This document shows positions 44,735 through 54,470 of a DNA stretch of 64,000 nt, in pieces; positions within the stretch are counted from its first letter, which is position 1, and each line of letters starts with the position of its first letter. The stretch lies in the NCBI GenBank assembly GCA_963744575.1, contig CAVUUF010000025.1, positions 434,001 to 498,000 of the forward strand. Reading direction: 5' to 3'. This stretch comes from Palsa-504 sp963744575 (GTDB lineage: Bacteria; Actinomycetota; Actinomycetes; Streptosporangiales; Streptosporangiaceae). The position numbers were made by a program, and so were the translations under genes. The notes below the pieces were generated by a model that saw only the letters and a program-made list of their open reading frames with translations, had not been told where the DNA came from and ran no database searches.

Positions 44735-45627
44735 AAGCGCTCGCGACCCGCTCAGAGCGACGCCGACTTCCTTCTCGTTGAGGCGAAGGACTGCCCGATG
44801 TCGTCCTGCGCGGCCCCGGCTGGGTCGCCGTGCCGGACCGGCAAGGGCCGGGTAGCCGCCCAGTACCACACGGCACGGTTCCGGCTGGTGCCACGCCTGG
44901 CCAAGGCCGTCGCCGTCCCGGTCCCGCCGCTCCGCAGGCCGCGTTCGGCCTGGACCGAGCTGCCCCGGCCCCCGGCGGCCGACGCCGCCCCGGCGGGGTA
45001 CGTGCGGATCGGGTACGCCCGCGCCTCCACCGCCCGCCCGTCGCTCAGCACCCAGACCGATGCGCTGCACGCGGCGGGCGTCACCCGGGTCTTCGCCGAG
45101 AAGATCTCCACCCGCGCCGTCATCCGGCCCGAGCTCGACCAGGCCGTCGCCCTCGCCGGGGAGATCCGCGCATCCGGCGCCGCGGTCACGATCGTTGTGC
45201 ACGAGCACAAGCGGCTCGGCCGCGGCATCGAACTCGCCGCGCTCGCCGAGCAGCTGCGCGCCGACGGCATCGGCCTTGAGTTCCTCACCGGCGAGCTCCA
45301 GGGCTCGCACGACCCGGTCGGCGTGGTGTTCACCGTCCTGGCCGCACTGGCCGGAAGCGAGCGCGAGTACATCCGCGACCGCACCCTGGAGGGCCACGAG
45401 GCCGCACGCGCCCGCGGTAAGTTGATCGGCGGCGCGGCCGTCACCGACGATGCCATGCTCGCCGCCGCCCTCCACCTTCGCAGCCAGGAAATGAGCCTGC
45501 GAGACATCGCCGACCGCCTCGTCATCGCTACGGGGAAGAAGAGAGGCCAGCATCCTCACCGGCCACCGTGATGCGAATGCTGCGCGAGCATGACGAGAAG
45601 ACCGCCGCGACGGCCGCCGTCGACTAA
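44735..45627 (+). CDS. Serine recombinase with N-terminal zinc finger, fused at its 5' end, C-terminal frameshift
   Basis: Resolvase/invertase-type serine recombinase. A Cys motif DCPMSSCAAPAGSPCRTGKG is an actinobacterial zinc finger, about 15 residues after the junction. The catalytic domain starts YVRIGYARASTARPSLSTQ (nucleophile Ser) and includes VVHEHKRLGRGIELAALAEQ and SEREYIRDRTLEGHEAARAR. Near the end one base is missing at about 45552. The correct frame gives SPATVMRMLREHDEKT and TAA at 45625-45627. The start codon has been lost or is shared with the primase fragment, since reading is continuous across 44734/44735. Function as written is doubtful. Confidence 0.7.
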
Positions 45628-45919
45628 CACGCGCCGGTGCCGCGGTTCGAGTTCCAGGCCAGCCCGGTCAGCGGCTTCTACTTTGCGGCTCGCCGTAGCT
45701 ATAGGAGTTTCGGGCCTAAAGGTCGCGGCGCCGTTCCCCGAAGGTGTGACCTTCTCCGGAAAGTGGCGGGGAGTTAACAGCGCTATGTGGCGCATCGCCG
45801 TGTCAGATGACGATCCCCCTGCGGCGACGGTCCACCGCGGACCAGCCCAGATGTTCGCCGAAACGGGACGCTGCTGAGCTGAGTCTTTGGCGAGCGGCCC
45901 GACCACCCGAGCTCGTCTT
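45628..45919. other. Interval between the element remnant and the marR gene
   Basis: No gene is supported. A small perfect stem GAAGGT-GTG-ACCTTC lies near 45740. The right edge runs into the marR operator. The right boundary of the integrative remnant is probably here, but no attachment-site repeat could be identified. Confidence 0.3.
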
Positions 45920-45920
45920 C

Positions 45921-45947
45921 CTTAGCAAGCTAACTTGCTGTGCTAAG
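45921..45947. promoter_or_regulatory. Nested palindromic MarR operator
   Basis: The outer arms CTTAGCA (45921-45927) and TGCTAAG (45941-45947) enclose GCAAG-CTAA-CTTGC (45925-45938). The site ends nine bases before the marR ATG, a classical autoregulatory position. Confidence 0.6.
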
Positions 45948-45955
45948 GTTCCGGT

Positions 45956-46405
45956 ATGCCAGATGCGCTGAGCTACGAGCTACACAAGTTGACCGCACGC
46001 CTTGATCGTCTCGCCGACGGGCTTTTGCGCAGAGAGGAGGGGGTGTCGTACTCGCGGTTCCTGGCGCTGTTCGCTGTCCGCAACGGCGCTGCCATCCAGC
46101 GGGAGCTGGCGGTGTGGCTCGGCCAGACGGAGCCGTCGACGAGCCGGATGGTCGGGGTGCTGGCCGAAGCACGACTGCTCGAGGTGACGACCGTCGTCGG
46201 GGTGGGCAACCGGCGACAGCTGCAACTCACCGAGCAGGGCGCCGAGCTGGTCGACCGCTGCGGTCGCTTGCTGGAAGGCCGCTTCGAGCAGCTTGTCAAG
46301 CGCAGCGGGGTGCGCTACGACTCCTACCAGCGCGACACCCGCCGCCTGCTCGCTCAGCTCGACGCCGACCAGCACGCGGCGCCGGACTCGCGGGGGACGG
46401 CATGA
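45956..46405 (+). CDS. MarR-family transcriptional regulator
   Basis: A 149-residue MarR-type regulator. The winged helix contains SYSRFLALFAVRNGAAIQRE, LAVWLGQTEPSTSRMVGVL and the wing VVGVGNRRQLQLTEQGAELV, flanked by dimerisation helices. It lies directly downstream of a nested palindrome and is coupled to the next gene by an ATGA overlap. It probably represses itself and the alpha/beta hydrolase in response to a small ligand. The ligand is unknown. Confidence 0.88.
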   Translation: MPDALSYELHKLTARLDRLADGLLRREEGVSYSRFLALFAVRNGAAIQRELAVWLGQTEPSTSRMVGVLAEARLLEVTTVVGVGNRRQLQLTEQGAELVDRCGRLLEGRFEQLVKRSGVRYDSYQRDTRRLLAQLDADQHAAPDSRGTA

Positions 46406-47237
46406 CCGCGGCGGGACGCCGGCCCGGGCGCTTCGGTGGTCTCCGCGGACGGCACGCCGATCGGATACCGCTCGCTGGGTGAAGGCGAAGGTCTTGTCAT
46501 CGTCGGTGGGTCCTCACCAGCGCCGCGGACTACCTGCCTTTGGCGGGTGCTCTGGAGCAGGAGTTCGAGGTGCACGTGGTGGAACGCAGGGGGCGTCCGG
46601 GCAGCGGACCGCAACGCCCGGGGCACTCCATCGAAGACGAGTGCGCGGATCTCCTCGCCGTGGCCGCGGCTACCGGGGCGACCTCCGTGCTCGGCCACAG
46701 CTTCGGTGGTCTGGTCGCCCTGGAGGCAGCCCGCCGCCACGCCGTGTTCGACCAGGTCTTGGTGTACGAACCGGGAGTGCCGATCGGCGGCCGGTTCGAC
46801 TTCGCTTGGCTCGACTGCTATGAGCGGCTGCTTGAGCGGGGGGACCGGCGCGGTGCGTTCGCGGTGATGGTCAAGCACGCCGGGTTCGCTCCCCGACCGC
46901 TAGCGGTCATGCCACTGTGGTACGTCAAGACGGTGCTGCGCCTGGTGGTCCGCTCTCCAGGTGGGCGGCGATGGAGCCACTGTTGGAAGCCAACCTGGTC
47001 GAGCACCGGATCGAAGCGGCCCTCGAGGCCCCCAGCGCCGAACGGTTCTCCACCATCACCGCCAGCACCCTGCTCCTAGGGGGAGCCGACAGCCCGGCGT
47101 TCATAAGCGGGCAGCTCCTCGCCGAGCTCGCCGAGGTCATCGCCAACACCACTGTGGCGATCCTCCCCAGGCTCGGCCACCTCGCCCCTCAAGAGCAGCC
47201 CGGTCAGATCGCAGCCGCGATCCTTGCTCACCGTTGA
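46402..47237 (+). pseudogene. Alpha/beta-hydrolase with multiple frameshifts
   Basis: In order the frames give VSADGTPIGYRSLGEGEGLV, then ADYLPLAGALEQEFEVHVVE, the nucleophile elbow VLGHSFGGLVALEA, and finally LLLGGADSPAF and LPRLGHLAPQEQP with the catalytic His. Shifts are needed near 46415, 46510 and 46965. The complete fold and the Ser/Asp/His positions are recognisable, so loss is recent or is a sequence artefact. It is coupled to marR, whose presumed target it is. Confidence 0.7.
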
Positions 47238-47389
47238 ACGGGCGCAACCGTCGAGGGCGGACGCGCCGCCCGCGCCGCCTAACAGCGCTGACGACTCGGA
47301 ACGTCGATTGAGGATCGCTGACTGGGCACCCCGAGCGGACCGGGTATGCCCGATCCGCTCCGATTGACCGGCGTCCATGCTGGAGGGGT

Positions 47390-48616
47390 ATGGCTGGAAA
47401 CTGGTGGCGAGGAGCTGGTGGACACACCGAGCGGGTGCGGGACGCCCCGACGATGGTCGCCTACGGGGCGCTGGGCGCCTACGCCTTCTGGTTGTACGCC
47501 TTCGGCCCGGCGGTGGCGTTGCTGCGAACCCAGCTGGGTGTCTCTTACACGCTCGTGGGCGTGTACTCGGCCGTCTGGGCGCTGGGGGCGACGGTGGCTG
47601 GGTCCGTCTTCGCCCCGCTCGGCCGGCGGGTAGCTCGCCGCCGCCTGTTGTGGGCTGCGGCGCTGGTGACCGGGCTCGGCGCCGCCGGATTCGTGGCCGC
47701 CCAAGACGTGGCGGTGACGTTGCTGGCGGCGCTGGTGATGGGAGCGGCGGGCACGACGGTGCAGCTGGCCACCCAGGCGGTCCTCTCGGACCGACACGGG
47801 GACCGCCGGGACCGGGCGCTGGTCGAGTCCAACATCGGCGCCGGCGCCTGCGCGGTGGTCGCCCCACTGGCGCTGGGTGTCCTGGCTGGCTCCCCGGCGG
47901 GCTGGCGGTCGGCCATGGCCCTGCCCGCGGTCGCCTTCGCCGCCCTCTACCTCGCCTACCGCCACCAGCCCCTCCCCGCCCTCGCTCCCCCGGTCCCTGG
48001 GGTCAAGCGACGGCGTGTCCGGCTGTCGGGGGCGTGCTGGGCGTTGTGCCTGCTGGTCGGGATCGGCATCGCCGTGGAGTTCTGCGTCGTGTACTTCGGC
48101 GCCGAGCTGCTAAGCGCCGACACCCACCTGCCCGCCGCCGGGGCGGCCACGGCCCTGACCGGCTTCTACGCCGGCATCCTGGCCGGCCGCCTGGCCGGCG
48201 CTCGGCTGCTGGGCGGCCCCGGTCGAGCCGGCGCTGTGCTGTGGGTCTCCCTGGCGGTGACCCTGGGCGGCCTGATCGTCGTGTGGGCTGCCTCCGGGGT
48301 GGCAGTCGGGGTGGCCGGCCTGTTCGTCGCCGGGGTCGGTATCGCCAACCTGTTCCCCCTCTCCTTGGCCCTCGCCCTCGACGCCGCCGGGGCAGCCACC
48401 GACACCGCCGGGGCAGCCACCGACACCGCCAACGGCGCCGCCCAACTTCTCGGCGGCCTGGCCGTCATGGTCGCCCCGCTCGTCCTCGGCGTCGCCGCCG
48501 ACCACACCAGCCTGGGCATCGCCTTCGCCGTCGCCCCCCTGCTCACCGTCGTCTGCGCCGCGCTCCTGCTCACCGGCACCCACCCCCACCGCCCGACCCG
48601 GCGGCATCCCAGTTGA
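47390..48616 (+). CDS. MFS transporter
   Basis: A 408-residue, 12-helix major facilitator. Motif A-like segment APLGRRVARRRLLWAAALVTG lies between helices 2 and 3, with AVLSDRHGDRRDRALVESNIGAGA in the middle of the first half. Helix 10-11 contains an exact short tandem duplication (GAATDTA twice). No substrate-specific motif is seen. It starts 150 bp after the broken hydrolase and is not clearly part of that operon. Confidence 0.85.
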   Translation: MAGNWWRGAGGHTERVRDAPTMVAYGALGAYAFWLYAFGPAVALLRTQLGVSYTLVGVYSAVWALGATVAGSVFAPLGRRVARRRLLWAAALVTGLGAAGFVAAQDVAVTLLAALVMGAAGTTVQLATQAVLSDRHGDRRDRALVESNIGAGACAVVAPLALGVLAGSPAGWRSAMALPAVAFAALYLAYRHQPLPALAPPVPGVKRRRVRLSGACWALCLLVGIGIAVEFCVVYFGAELLSADTHLPAAGAATALTGFYAGILAGRLAGARLLGGPGRAGAVLWVSLAVTLGGLIVVWAASGVAVGVAGLFVAGVGIANLFPLSLALALDAAGAATDTAGAATDTANGAAQLLGGLAVMVAPLVLGVAADHTSLGIAFAVAPLLTVVCAALLLTGTHPHRPTRRHPS

Positions 48617-48669
48617 GGATGGCTACGCGGACGGGGAAAGGGCGCTGGGTGAGCGCCAGTTCCGAGCTG

Positions 48670-49500
48670 TCAGGCGGGTGGGCGGAACTGACTGATCGTG
48701 AACTCGGCACCCTGGGGATCGCGTACGTCGGCGAACATGGCCCAGGGTGACTCTGAGGTGGAGAGCACGGTCGCCCCGAGCTGTTCGGCGGCCGCTGCAG
48801 TTGCGTCCCGATCATCGACGCTGAAGGTAACGTGCCAGTGCGGCCGGTCGTCCCGCCCGATCATCTGCACGCCGCCAATCACATCAGCGAAACCCGGCGG
48901 GGCGGCGGCCTGCCGCTCGAGAATCCCGGGATCAACGGTGTCCGCGAGGTGCTATCCATAGCCGGGCACTCGAATCGACGCCCCGCCGCCACCGGGCACC
49001 TCGTCGAACTCCCAACCGAACACTGCCGCGTAGAACGGGCGCACGGCGCTGAGGTCTCGGGTGTGCAGGTGCGAGAAGTTCCAGGTCTGCGGCGCGTTCA
49101 CGAGTTGCGCCCCGGGTCGGCGGCGGGGTTGCCACAACCGGATGACAGCGCCGAGCGGATCAGCGCAGGACGCGGTGCGGCCGCCCGGACCGGCGTCCTG
49201 GGGCTCCCTGATGACCGTTCCTCCCGCTGCGGTCACGACGGCTGCCGTGTCATCTGCGTCGGTAACCGAGACGTAGGTGGTCCACGCAGGCGGATGGTCC
49301 GAGTGCCCGATGGCCGCGACGTCGTGCCCGCGGAGGGTCGCGATCAGGTAGGTATCGGGCGTGGCCGCGGGCATTGCCTCGGTGAACTCCCAGCCGAACA
49401 GGCCTCCGTAGAAGCGACTCGCCGTCTGCGGGTCGGATTGCTCGGTGTCGACCCAGCACGGCACGCCGTGTGGATAGCTGTGGGCTTGTTCGTCAACCAT
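48670..49500 (-). pseudogene. Two-domain VOC (glyoxalase-like) protein interrupted by one stop codon
   Basis: The ATG at 49498-49500 begins a protein of two VOC domains. Domain 1 is HGVPCWVDTEQSDPQTASRF to IREPQDAGPGG. Domain 2 starts TWNFSHLHTRDLSAVRPFYA and continues through WHVTFSVDDRDATAAAAEQL to ISQFRPPA. A single in-frame TAG (48952-48954) in VPGYG-stop-HLADTVDPG splits it, while the frame and both flanks are perfectly family-like. A sense codon (Asp or Glu is usual) would restore an ordinary 276-residue protein. No catalytic assignment is possible; relatives include antibiotic-binding and dioxygenase-like folds. Confidence 0.75.
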
Positions 49501-49572
49501 CCTGCGATCATGCCATCGGATTCCAACAGCCCGCCTCGACGTCGGGATCCCACAGACTGGAACGTTCTCGCA

Positions 49573-49636
49573 AGCCGAACCGCGACCGGCACCCCGGCGT
49601 CGCCCGTCAGCGTGATCAGCACCGTGTCGTATGCGG
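49573..49636. repeat. 64-bp direct repeat, left copy
   Basis: Identical over 64 bp to 53533-53596, which is 3,960 bp away. It falls exactly where homology of the APC permease begins, so it marks a recombination boundary. Ten bases further upstream are also mostly shared. Confidence 0.9.
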
Positions 49637-50895
49637 GGTCCTACGTCGGGTTCGCCTACCACGGCGCCGGGGCGATCCACCCCAAGCTGGCCAAGCCCGC
49701 GGCGGCGTTCACCTTCTACTTGAGCCTGGCCTCAGGGCCGATCACGATCGCCGCCGTGGTGGTGTTCCTCGGCTCCTGGCTGCAGACGGCGGCCGGGCTG
49801 CCCAACGTGTGGTGGCTGGTCATCGCGCTGGCTGTGATCGCGGTGACCTCGCCGATCATCCTGCGCGGCGTCGTCGCCTCGGCGAAGACGGCCTTGTTGT
49901 TCTTCATCCTGGAAGGCGGCGGGCTGCTGTTGATCTCGCTGATCATCCTGGTCCGCTCCGGCGGGGCGATCAGCGCCCCCTGGCACGGCCACGGCGGAAC
50001 GCCGGGCGGGTGGGGCGGCCTGGTCGGGATCACCTTCGCCACCGCGGTGTCGGGGTTCGTCGGCTGGGAGAACTCAGCGGGCCTGGCCGAGGAGATCCGC
50101 AACCCGCGCCGGGTCATCCCGGTCGCGATCCTGGGTTCCATCGCCGTCGTAGCCGCGCTGTACCTGGTCTCCACCTGGGCCGCCGTCTCCGGCTACGTGC
50201 ACTGGAAGGGCGCCACGGCAGGGACCGCCAGGCTGGGCAGCATCACCAACGCCGCCCCGTTCGTCGAGCTGGCCGATCACTACGCGCCGTGGCTGCACTG
50301 GGGCGTCGTCGCCATCGGGGTGATCAGCCCCGCCGCCTGCTACCTGGCCTCGGTCACGACCTGTTCGCGGTGGACCTTCGCCTCGGCCCGCGGCGGCCTG
50401 CTGCCACGCCGGCTGGCGCGGGTCTCTGACCGGACCGGCGTCCCCGCCGCCGCGGTGGTGCTGTGGGTGACGATCATCGCCGCGCTGTGCGTGATCCCCT
50501 ACTTCATGCTGCACGGCAACGCCGTCACCATCGCCGCCTACGAGGCCGGCATCGGAACCGTGCCGCTGCTCCTGGTCTACGTCATGGCCTCCGCGATCAC
50601 GCCGATCTACATCTGGCGCCACGACCGGGCCACCTTCAAGATCACCGCGCACCTGCTGCCCGCCCTGGCCGGGGTCGCGGTCGTCGGGTACGGCGTGTAC
50701 GAGTTCGTGCTGCCCAGCCAGCCCTCGCCCGCCAACACCTTCTGGGCCTACATACTCGCCCTGGTCGTGCTGGCCGCGATCGCGGCCACCGTGGCGGTGC
50801 GGCTGCGCGGCCCGGCCATCGCCCGGCTCGGGCGCGTCTACGCCGACGACGAGCCCGCGCCGGTCGGCGGCACCGGAGCGGACGTGGCGTCATGA
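49637..50895 (+). pseudogene. APC-family permease lacking its first two helices
   Basis: Homology starts abruptly at GSYVGFAYHGAGAIHPKLAK, normally helix 3 of an APC transporter. It continues through about nine helices (WWLVIALAVIAVTSPIILRG, ENSAGLAEEIRNPRRVIPVA, TTCSRWTFASARGGLLPRRL). The first roughly 80 residues are replaced by the 64-bp repeat. Reading is open into it, so a short-start product is conceivable (GTG at 49611), but helix 1, which forms the substrate site, is gone. The stop overlaps the amidohydrolase start (ATGA), so the two were an operon: uptake plus hydrolysis of the same compound. Confidence 0.72.
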
Positions 50896-52499
50896 CCGAC
50901 CTGATCCTGACCCGCGGTAACATCATCACCCTCGACCCGCGGCGCCCGGCCGCCTCCGCGGTGGCCATCGCCGGCGGCTGCATCACCGCCGTCGGCGACC
51001 AGCACGACGTCCGCGAGTGGCGGGGCAACCGGACCGAGGTCGTCGACCTGGACGGCGCCACGCTCACCCCCGGGCTGACCGACTCGCACATGCACCCCGC
51101 CCTGGGCCTGAACCTGACCGCCGGACTGGACCTGTCCGGCAGCACCGACCTCGGCTCGGTCCGCGCCACGCTGAAGGCAGCCGCCGCGGCGGCCGGGCCG
51201 GATCAGTGGATCCTCGGCTGGGGCCTGGACCCCAACGCCTTCGGCGCTACGCCGATCGGGTCCGACGCGATCAACGATGTCCTGGAGGGCCGGCCCGCCT
51301 GCCTGAACCTGTTCGACGGCCACTCGGTCCTGGTGAGCCGACAGGCCCTGCGGCTGGCCGGGATCGACGGCCCGCGCCAGTTCGGCTCGTGCTCCGCCAT
51401 CGTCTGCGACGAGCACCGCAACCCCACCGGGCACCTGCTCGAATGGGGCGCGATCAGCCTGGTCCACGCTGTCATCCCGCCGGAATCTTTCGCCAGCCGC
51501 CGCGACCGGCTCGCCGCGCTGCTGCAAGACATGGCGGCCACCGGCCTGACCGGCGCTCACGTTATGGATCTCGACGGTGACGCCCTCGCGTTGTATGACG
51601 CCCTGGACGCCGACGGTCAGCTGCCTCTACGGCTGCGCCTGGCACCATGGCGCCAGCCCGACGACGACCAGGCCACAGTCCAGCAGCTGCTCGCGCTGCA
51701 AGGCCGGTCCGGCCGACTCTGGGAGGTGGCCGCAGTCAAGCTGTTCATCGACGGCACCATCGACGGCGGCACGGCCTGGCTGCACCAACCCGACTGCCAC
51801 GGCCAGTCCACCGCGCCGTACTGGCAGGACCCCTACGACTACACCGAGGCGGTCCGCGTCCTGGCCCAGGCCGCCGTGCAGACCGCCACCCACGCGATCG
51901 GCGACGCCGCAGTCCAGCACGTCCTGGACACCCTGGCCAAAGTCATCCCGGCCGACAGCACCGTCCGGCACCGGATCGAGCACATCGAGACACTGCCCTC
52001 CGACCAGGTGCCCCGCTTCGCCAAACTCGGCGTCGTCGCCTCCATGCAGCCCACCCACGCCACCGACTACACCCGCGCCGACCACAGCGACAACTGGTCC
52101 CGGCGCCTTGGCCACCAACGGGCCGACCGGGCCTGGCGCTGCCGCGACATCCTCCAGGCCGGCGCCATCCTCGCCCTAGGCTCGGACTGGCCGATCGCGC
52201 CGTTCGACCCCCGCGGCATCATCGCCGCGGCGCAGCTCCGCCGCCCAGCAGACCGCCCCGACCTCAACCCCGTCCGCCCCGACCAGGCGCTCACCGCCCG
52301 GCAGGCCCTGCACGGCTACACCACCGCGCCGGCCCTCACCGCCTCCGCCGGGCACCTCAACGGGCGGATCGCCCCCGGCTACCGCGCCGACCTGACCGCC
52401 TTCGCCACCAGCCCCCTGCGCACACCAGCCGCCGACCTGCCCGACGTGCCCATCACCCTCACCACCGTCGACGGGATCATCCGCCACCGCGCCAGCTAG
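50892..52499 (+). CDS. YtcJ-like metal-dependent amidohydrolase
   Basis: A 535-residue amidohydrolase of the YtcJ/exoenzyme-regulatory group. Metal ligands are TPGLTDSHMHPALG (HxH, about residue 65), FIDGTIDGGTAWL, THAIGDAAV, RHRIEHIE and the catalytic Asp in LALGSDWPIAPFDP. The N- and C-terminal composite sheet (LILTRGNIITLDPRRPAASA, IAPGYRADLTAFA) is complete. The ATG overlaps the stop of the truncated permease. The substrate is unknown; members hydrolyse N-acyl or amide compounds. Confidence 0.88.
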   Translation: MTDLILTRGNIITLDPRRPAASAVAIAGGCITAVGDQHDVREWRGNRTEVVDLDGATLTPGLTDSHMHPALGLNLTAGLDLSGSTDLGSVRATLKAAAAAAGPDQWILGWGLDPNAFGATPIGSDAINDVLEGRPACLNLFDGHSVLVSRQALRLAGIDGPRQFGSCSAIVCDEHRNPTGHLLEWGAISLVHAVIPPESFASRRDRLAALLQDMAATGLTGAHVMDLDGDALALYDALDADGQLPLRLRLAPWRQPDDDQATVQQLLALQGRSGRLWEVAAVKLFIDGTIDGGTAWLHQPDCHGQSTAPYWQDPYDYTEAVRVLAQAAVQTATHAIGDAAVQHVLDTLAKVIPADSTVRHRIEHIETLPSDQVPRFAKLGVVASMQPTHATDYTRADHSDNWSRRLGHQRADRAWRCRDILQAGAILALGSDWPIAPFDPRGIIAAAQLRRPADRPDLNPVRPDQALTARQALHGYTTAPALTASAGHLNGRIAPGYRADLTAFATSPLRTPAADLPDVPITLTTVDGIIRHRAS

Positions 52500-52877
52500 C
52501 CCGGCCAATCGTCGTACCGCACGGCCAGGCAGATGCTCCCCGGCCAGCACCGGCCGCGGCGGAACGCCGGAAACACCGGCCACGATAGCCATCAGGCCCC
52601 CACCTCAACCCCGGCCACCGATGGTGGGTCCTGGCCGCGGGCCGACATTCCCGGCCAGCCAGAAGGGCCGCTGCGTCCGCGTCAGCAGCAACCACGGCTG
52701 ATCGCTCCCACCGGGCCCGGCTCACCCGCTGCGGCGGTGCCCGGGCACCGCCGCCATCGCCGGTCAGCGAATTCCTTGCCACACGCCCGCCGCCCACACA
52801 ACACCGCCGATCTGCGCGGCAAGAGTGATCAGTCGATCGCCGCCTCCGAGATACATAACGTCGGCAGGGATTCTTAT
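52500..52877. other. Interval with no recognisable gene
   Basis: About 380 bp of GC-rich sequence between the amidohydrolase and the CGNR fragment. Open frames here lack family features. It is probably non-coding debris of the mosaic segment. Confidence 0.35.
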
Positions 52878-53268
52878 TCAGCCGGCGGACGGATGGCGGG
52901 CGCGGTACCTGCGCGCCTTGGCGCGGTTCCCGCACTCACCCATTTGGCACCAGACTCCGGATCGGTTCTTGGAGTGGTCGTAAAAGACGAACAGGCAGTC
53001 CTCAGCCGGGCATACCTTGAGCCGCGGCCAGGTGCCCGTCATGGCGGCGTGGCCGACGACGGCCATCAGCCGGCCGAGTGCCTCGCGCGGTCCGCCGTAG
53101 GTGTGCGGAGCCAGGAGCTGGGTCCCGTCCGCCTGGATGCGCAGCCGCACGTTGGCGTCCTGGGCCAGCCCGTCGAGCGTCTGCCCGGCGTCGGCGGGCA
53201 GGGCCGCGCCGGAGTTGCATCTGGCCAGCGCGCGCAGGGCTTCCCGGACATCGAGCGTGTGCCGCCGA
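52878..53268 (-). pseudogene. C-terminal fragment of a CGNR zinc-finger (ABATE-type) protein
   Basis: REALRALARCNSGAALPADA and ALGRLMAVVGHAAMTGTWPR lead to the zinc finger CPAEDCLFVFYDHSKNRSG then WCQMGECGNRAKARRYRAR, a canonical CGNR motif of stress-related regulators. The N-terminal ABATE half does not continue in frame beyond about 53268, where a different coding fragment starts on the other strand. It is 5'-truncated. Confidence 0.65.
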
Positions 53269-53413
53269 GCACTACTTCGAAGACGCAGCCGCCCAGGACC
53301 GATCGCCGGCGTCCCTCGCGGCGCGTTACCGGAACAGCGTCGACCTGGACTGGACCCGGCGGCTGTGCGAGCAGTACGAACTTGTTTCCCCGCCAGTCCC
53401 ACGACGGCAATGA
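53269..53413 (+). pseudogene. C-terminal fragment of an unidentified protein
   Basis: YFEDAAAQDRSPASLAARYR, then LDWTRRLCEQYELVSPP and a TGA. The amino-acid composition looks genuinely coded but no start or family is evident. It abuts the CGNR fragment head-on, another junction within the 64-bp-repeat-bounded segment. Confidence 0.35.
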
Positions 53414-53532
53414 CCCGCCTGCCGATCGGCCTACGGGCACGGACTTTAGGCGGGCCGCTGGGTGCGGTGGCCGGCCGTCGGGAATGGCGCTGGTCACGGC
53501 GGCCAGACAGAGCGGTTTCCAACCATCTCGAT

Positions 53533-53596
53533 AGCCGAACCGCGACCGGCACCCCGGCGTCGCCCGTCAGCGTGATCAGCACCGTGTCGTATGCGG
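53533..53596. repeat. 64-bp direct repeat, right copy
   Basis: Identical to 49573-49636. Here the same frame ends in TAG soon after the repeat, at the 3' edge of the MBL-fold gene. Confidence 0.9.
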
Positions 53597-53600
53597 ATCG

Positions 53601-54470
53601 CTAGCCGGGCGTCCCGTCGCGCTCGCTTCTTCGGGCGAGGCGCTGGAGTTGCCGTGCGTGCACGCCGGCCACCCAGTCCCAGCCGTCCTTAGCCAATGGG
53701 CCGACCCGCGGGTCGCCGGGAACACCGGCGTCACGCAAGGCGTGCACGTACGCCCGATCCTGGTCAATCCGTGCGTGTACCTGATCAGCTCCGCCGATGG
53801 ACCCGTGGCCGGGGACGACGACATCGACGTCGCCCGCCACGCCCTCGAGCAGCCGCAGCGCGACGAGGTAGTCCTCGATCGGATCCGCGGTGCCGTTCAA
53901 GTCGAGCATCGGAATCAAGACATCAGAAAGCATGTCGCCGGCGACGAGAACCCCGCGTTCCTCAATCAACAGCGCCGCATGGCCCGGGGCATGCGCTTGA
54001 TGCTCGACAATCCGGACTTGAGGGCCATCCCAGGGAATCTGCGCCATCTCGGCGGGCAGACCGCTAATGAGGCCGAGCAGGTCTAGCGGTACCGGCTCGG
54101 GGATGCCGGCGGCCTGCGCGACCTGCGCAACCCCGCCCGACAGCCGATCTCGGGCAGCGGCCGCGCAGCGCGCCGTGCCGTAACGGGGCGCCGCGCCGAG
54201 CCTGGCGTACCAGAGCAGGTGATCCCAATGAGGATGCGTCGAGAAGCCCGCCACAACGGTCTGGCCCGAATCGGACAGGTCGTTCGCAAGGCATGCCATT
54301 TCGTAGCCGTGCACCCCGGGATCGATGAGCAACACGCCAGCCCGGCCGTGCACGACAACGGCGTTGCTCTGGCAGAACTCGCTCTCGTGGATCAGCACAC
54401 CCTCCGCGACCTGCCTCAGCACGGGTGCAAGGCTACCGTGCCCAGCGCCCGCCAACACCGATTCGCGCAA
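53601..54470 (-). CDS. MBL-fold metallo-hydrolase
   Basis: A 289-residue metallo-beta-lactamase-fold hydrolase. Zinc ligands are THPHWDHLLWYA (HxHxDH, about residue 78), GHAALLIEE, the bridging Asp in VAGDMLSDVLIPML and His in VVVPGHGS. LLIDPGVHGYEM is the usual first strand. The ATG at 54470 starts MRESVLAGAGHG. Substrate unknown. The next 240 bp upstream contain nothing recognisable before the aldehyde-oxidase operon's end. Confidence 0.87.
   Translation of the reverse strand: MRESVLAGAGHGSLAPVLRQVAEGVLIHESEFCQSNAVVVHGRAGVLLIDPGVHGYEMACLANDLSDSGQTVVAGFSTHPHWDHLLWYARLGAAPRYGTARCAAAARDRLSGGVAQVAQAAGIPEPVPLDLLGLISGLPAEMAQIPWDGPQVRIVEHQAHAPGHAALLIEERGVLVAGDMLSDVLIPMLDLNGTADPIEDYLVALRLLEGVAGDVDVVVPGHGSIGGADQVHARIDQDRAYVHALRDAGVPGDPRVGPLAKDGWDWVAGVHARQLQRLARRSERDGTPG

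Noticed and set aside
45590..45877. 95-codon plus-strand frame after the recombinase
   Set aside because: It overlaps the recombinase's true end in another frame and has no coding features beyond it.
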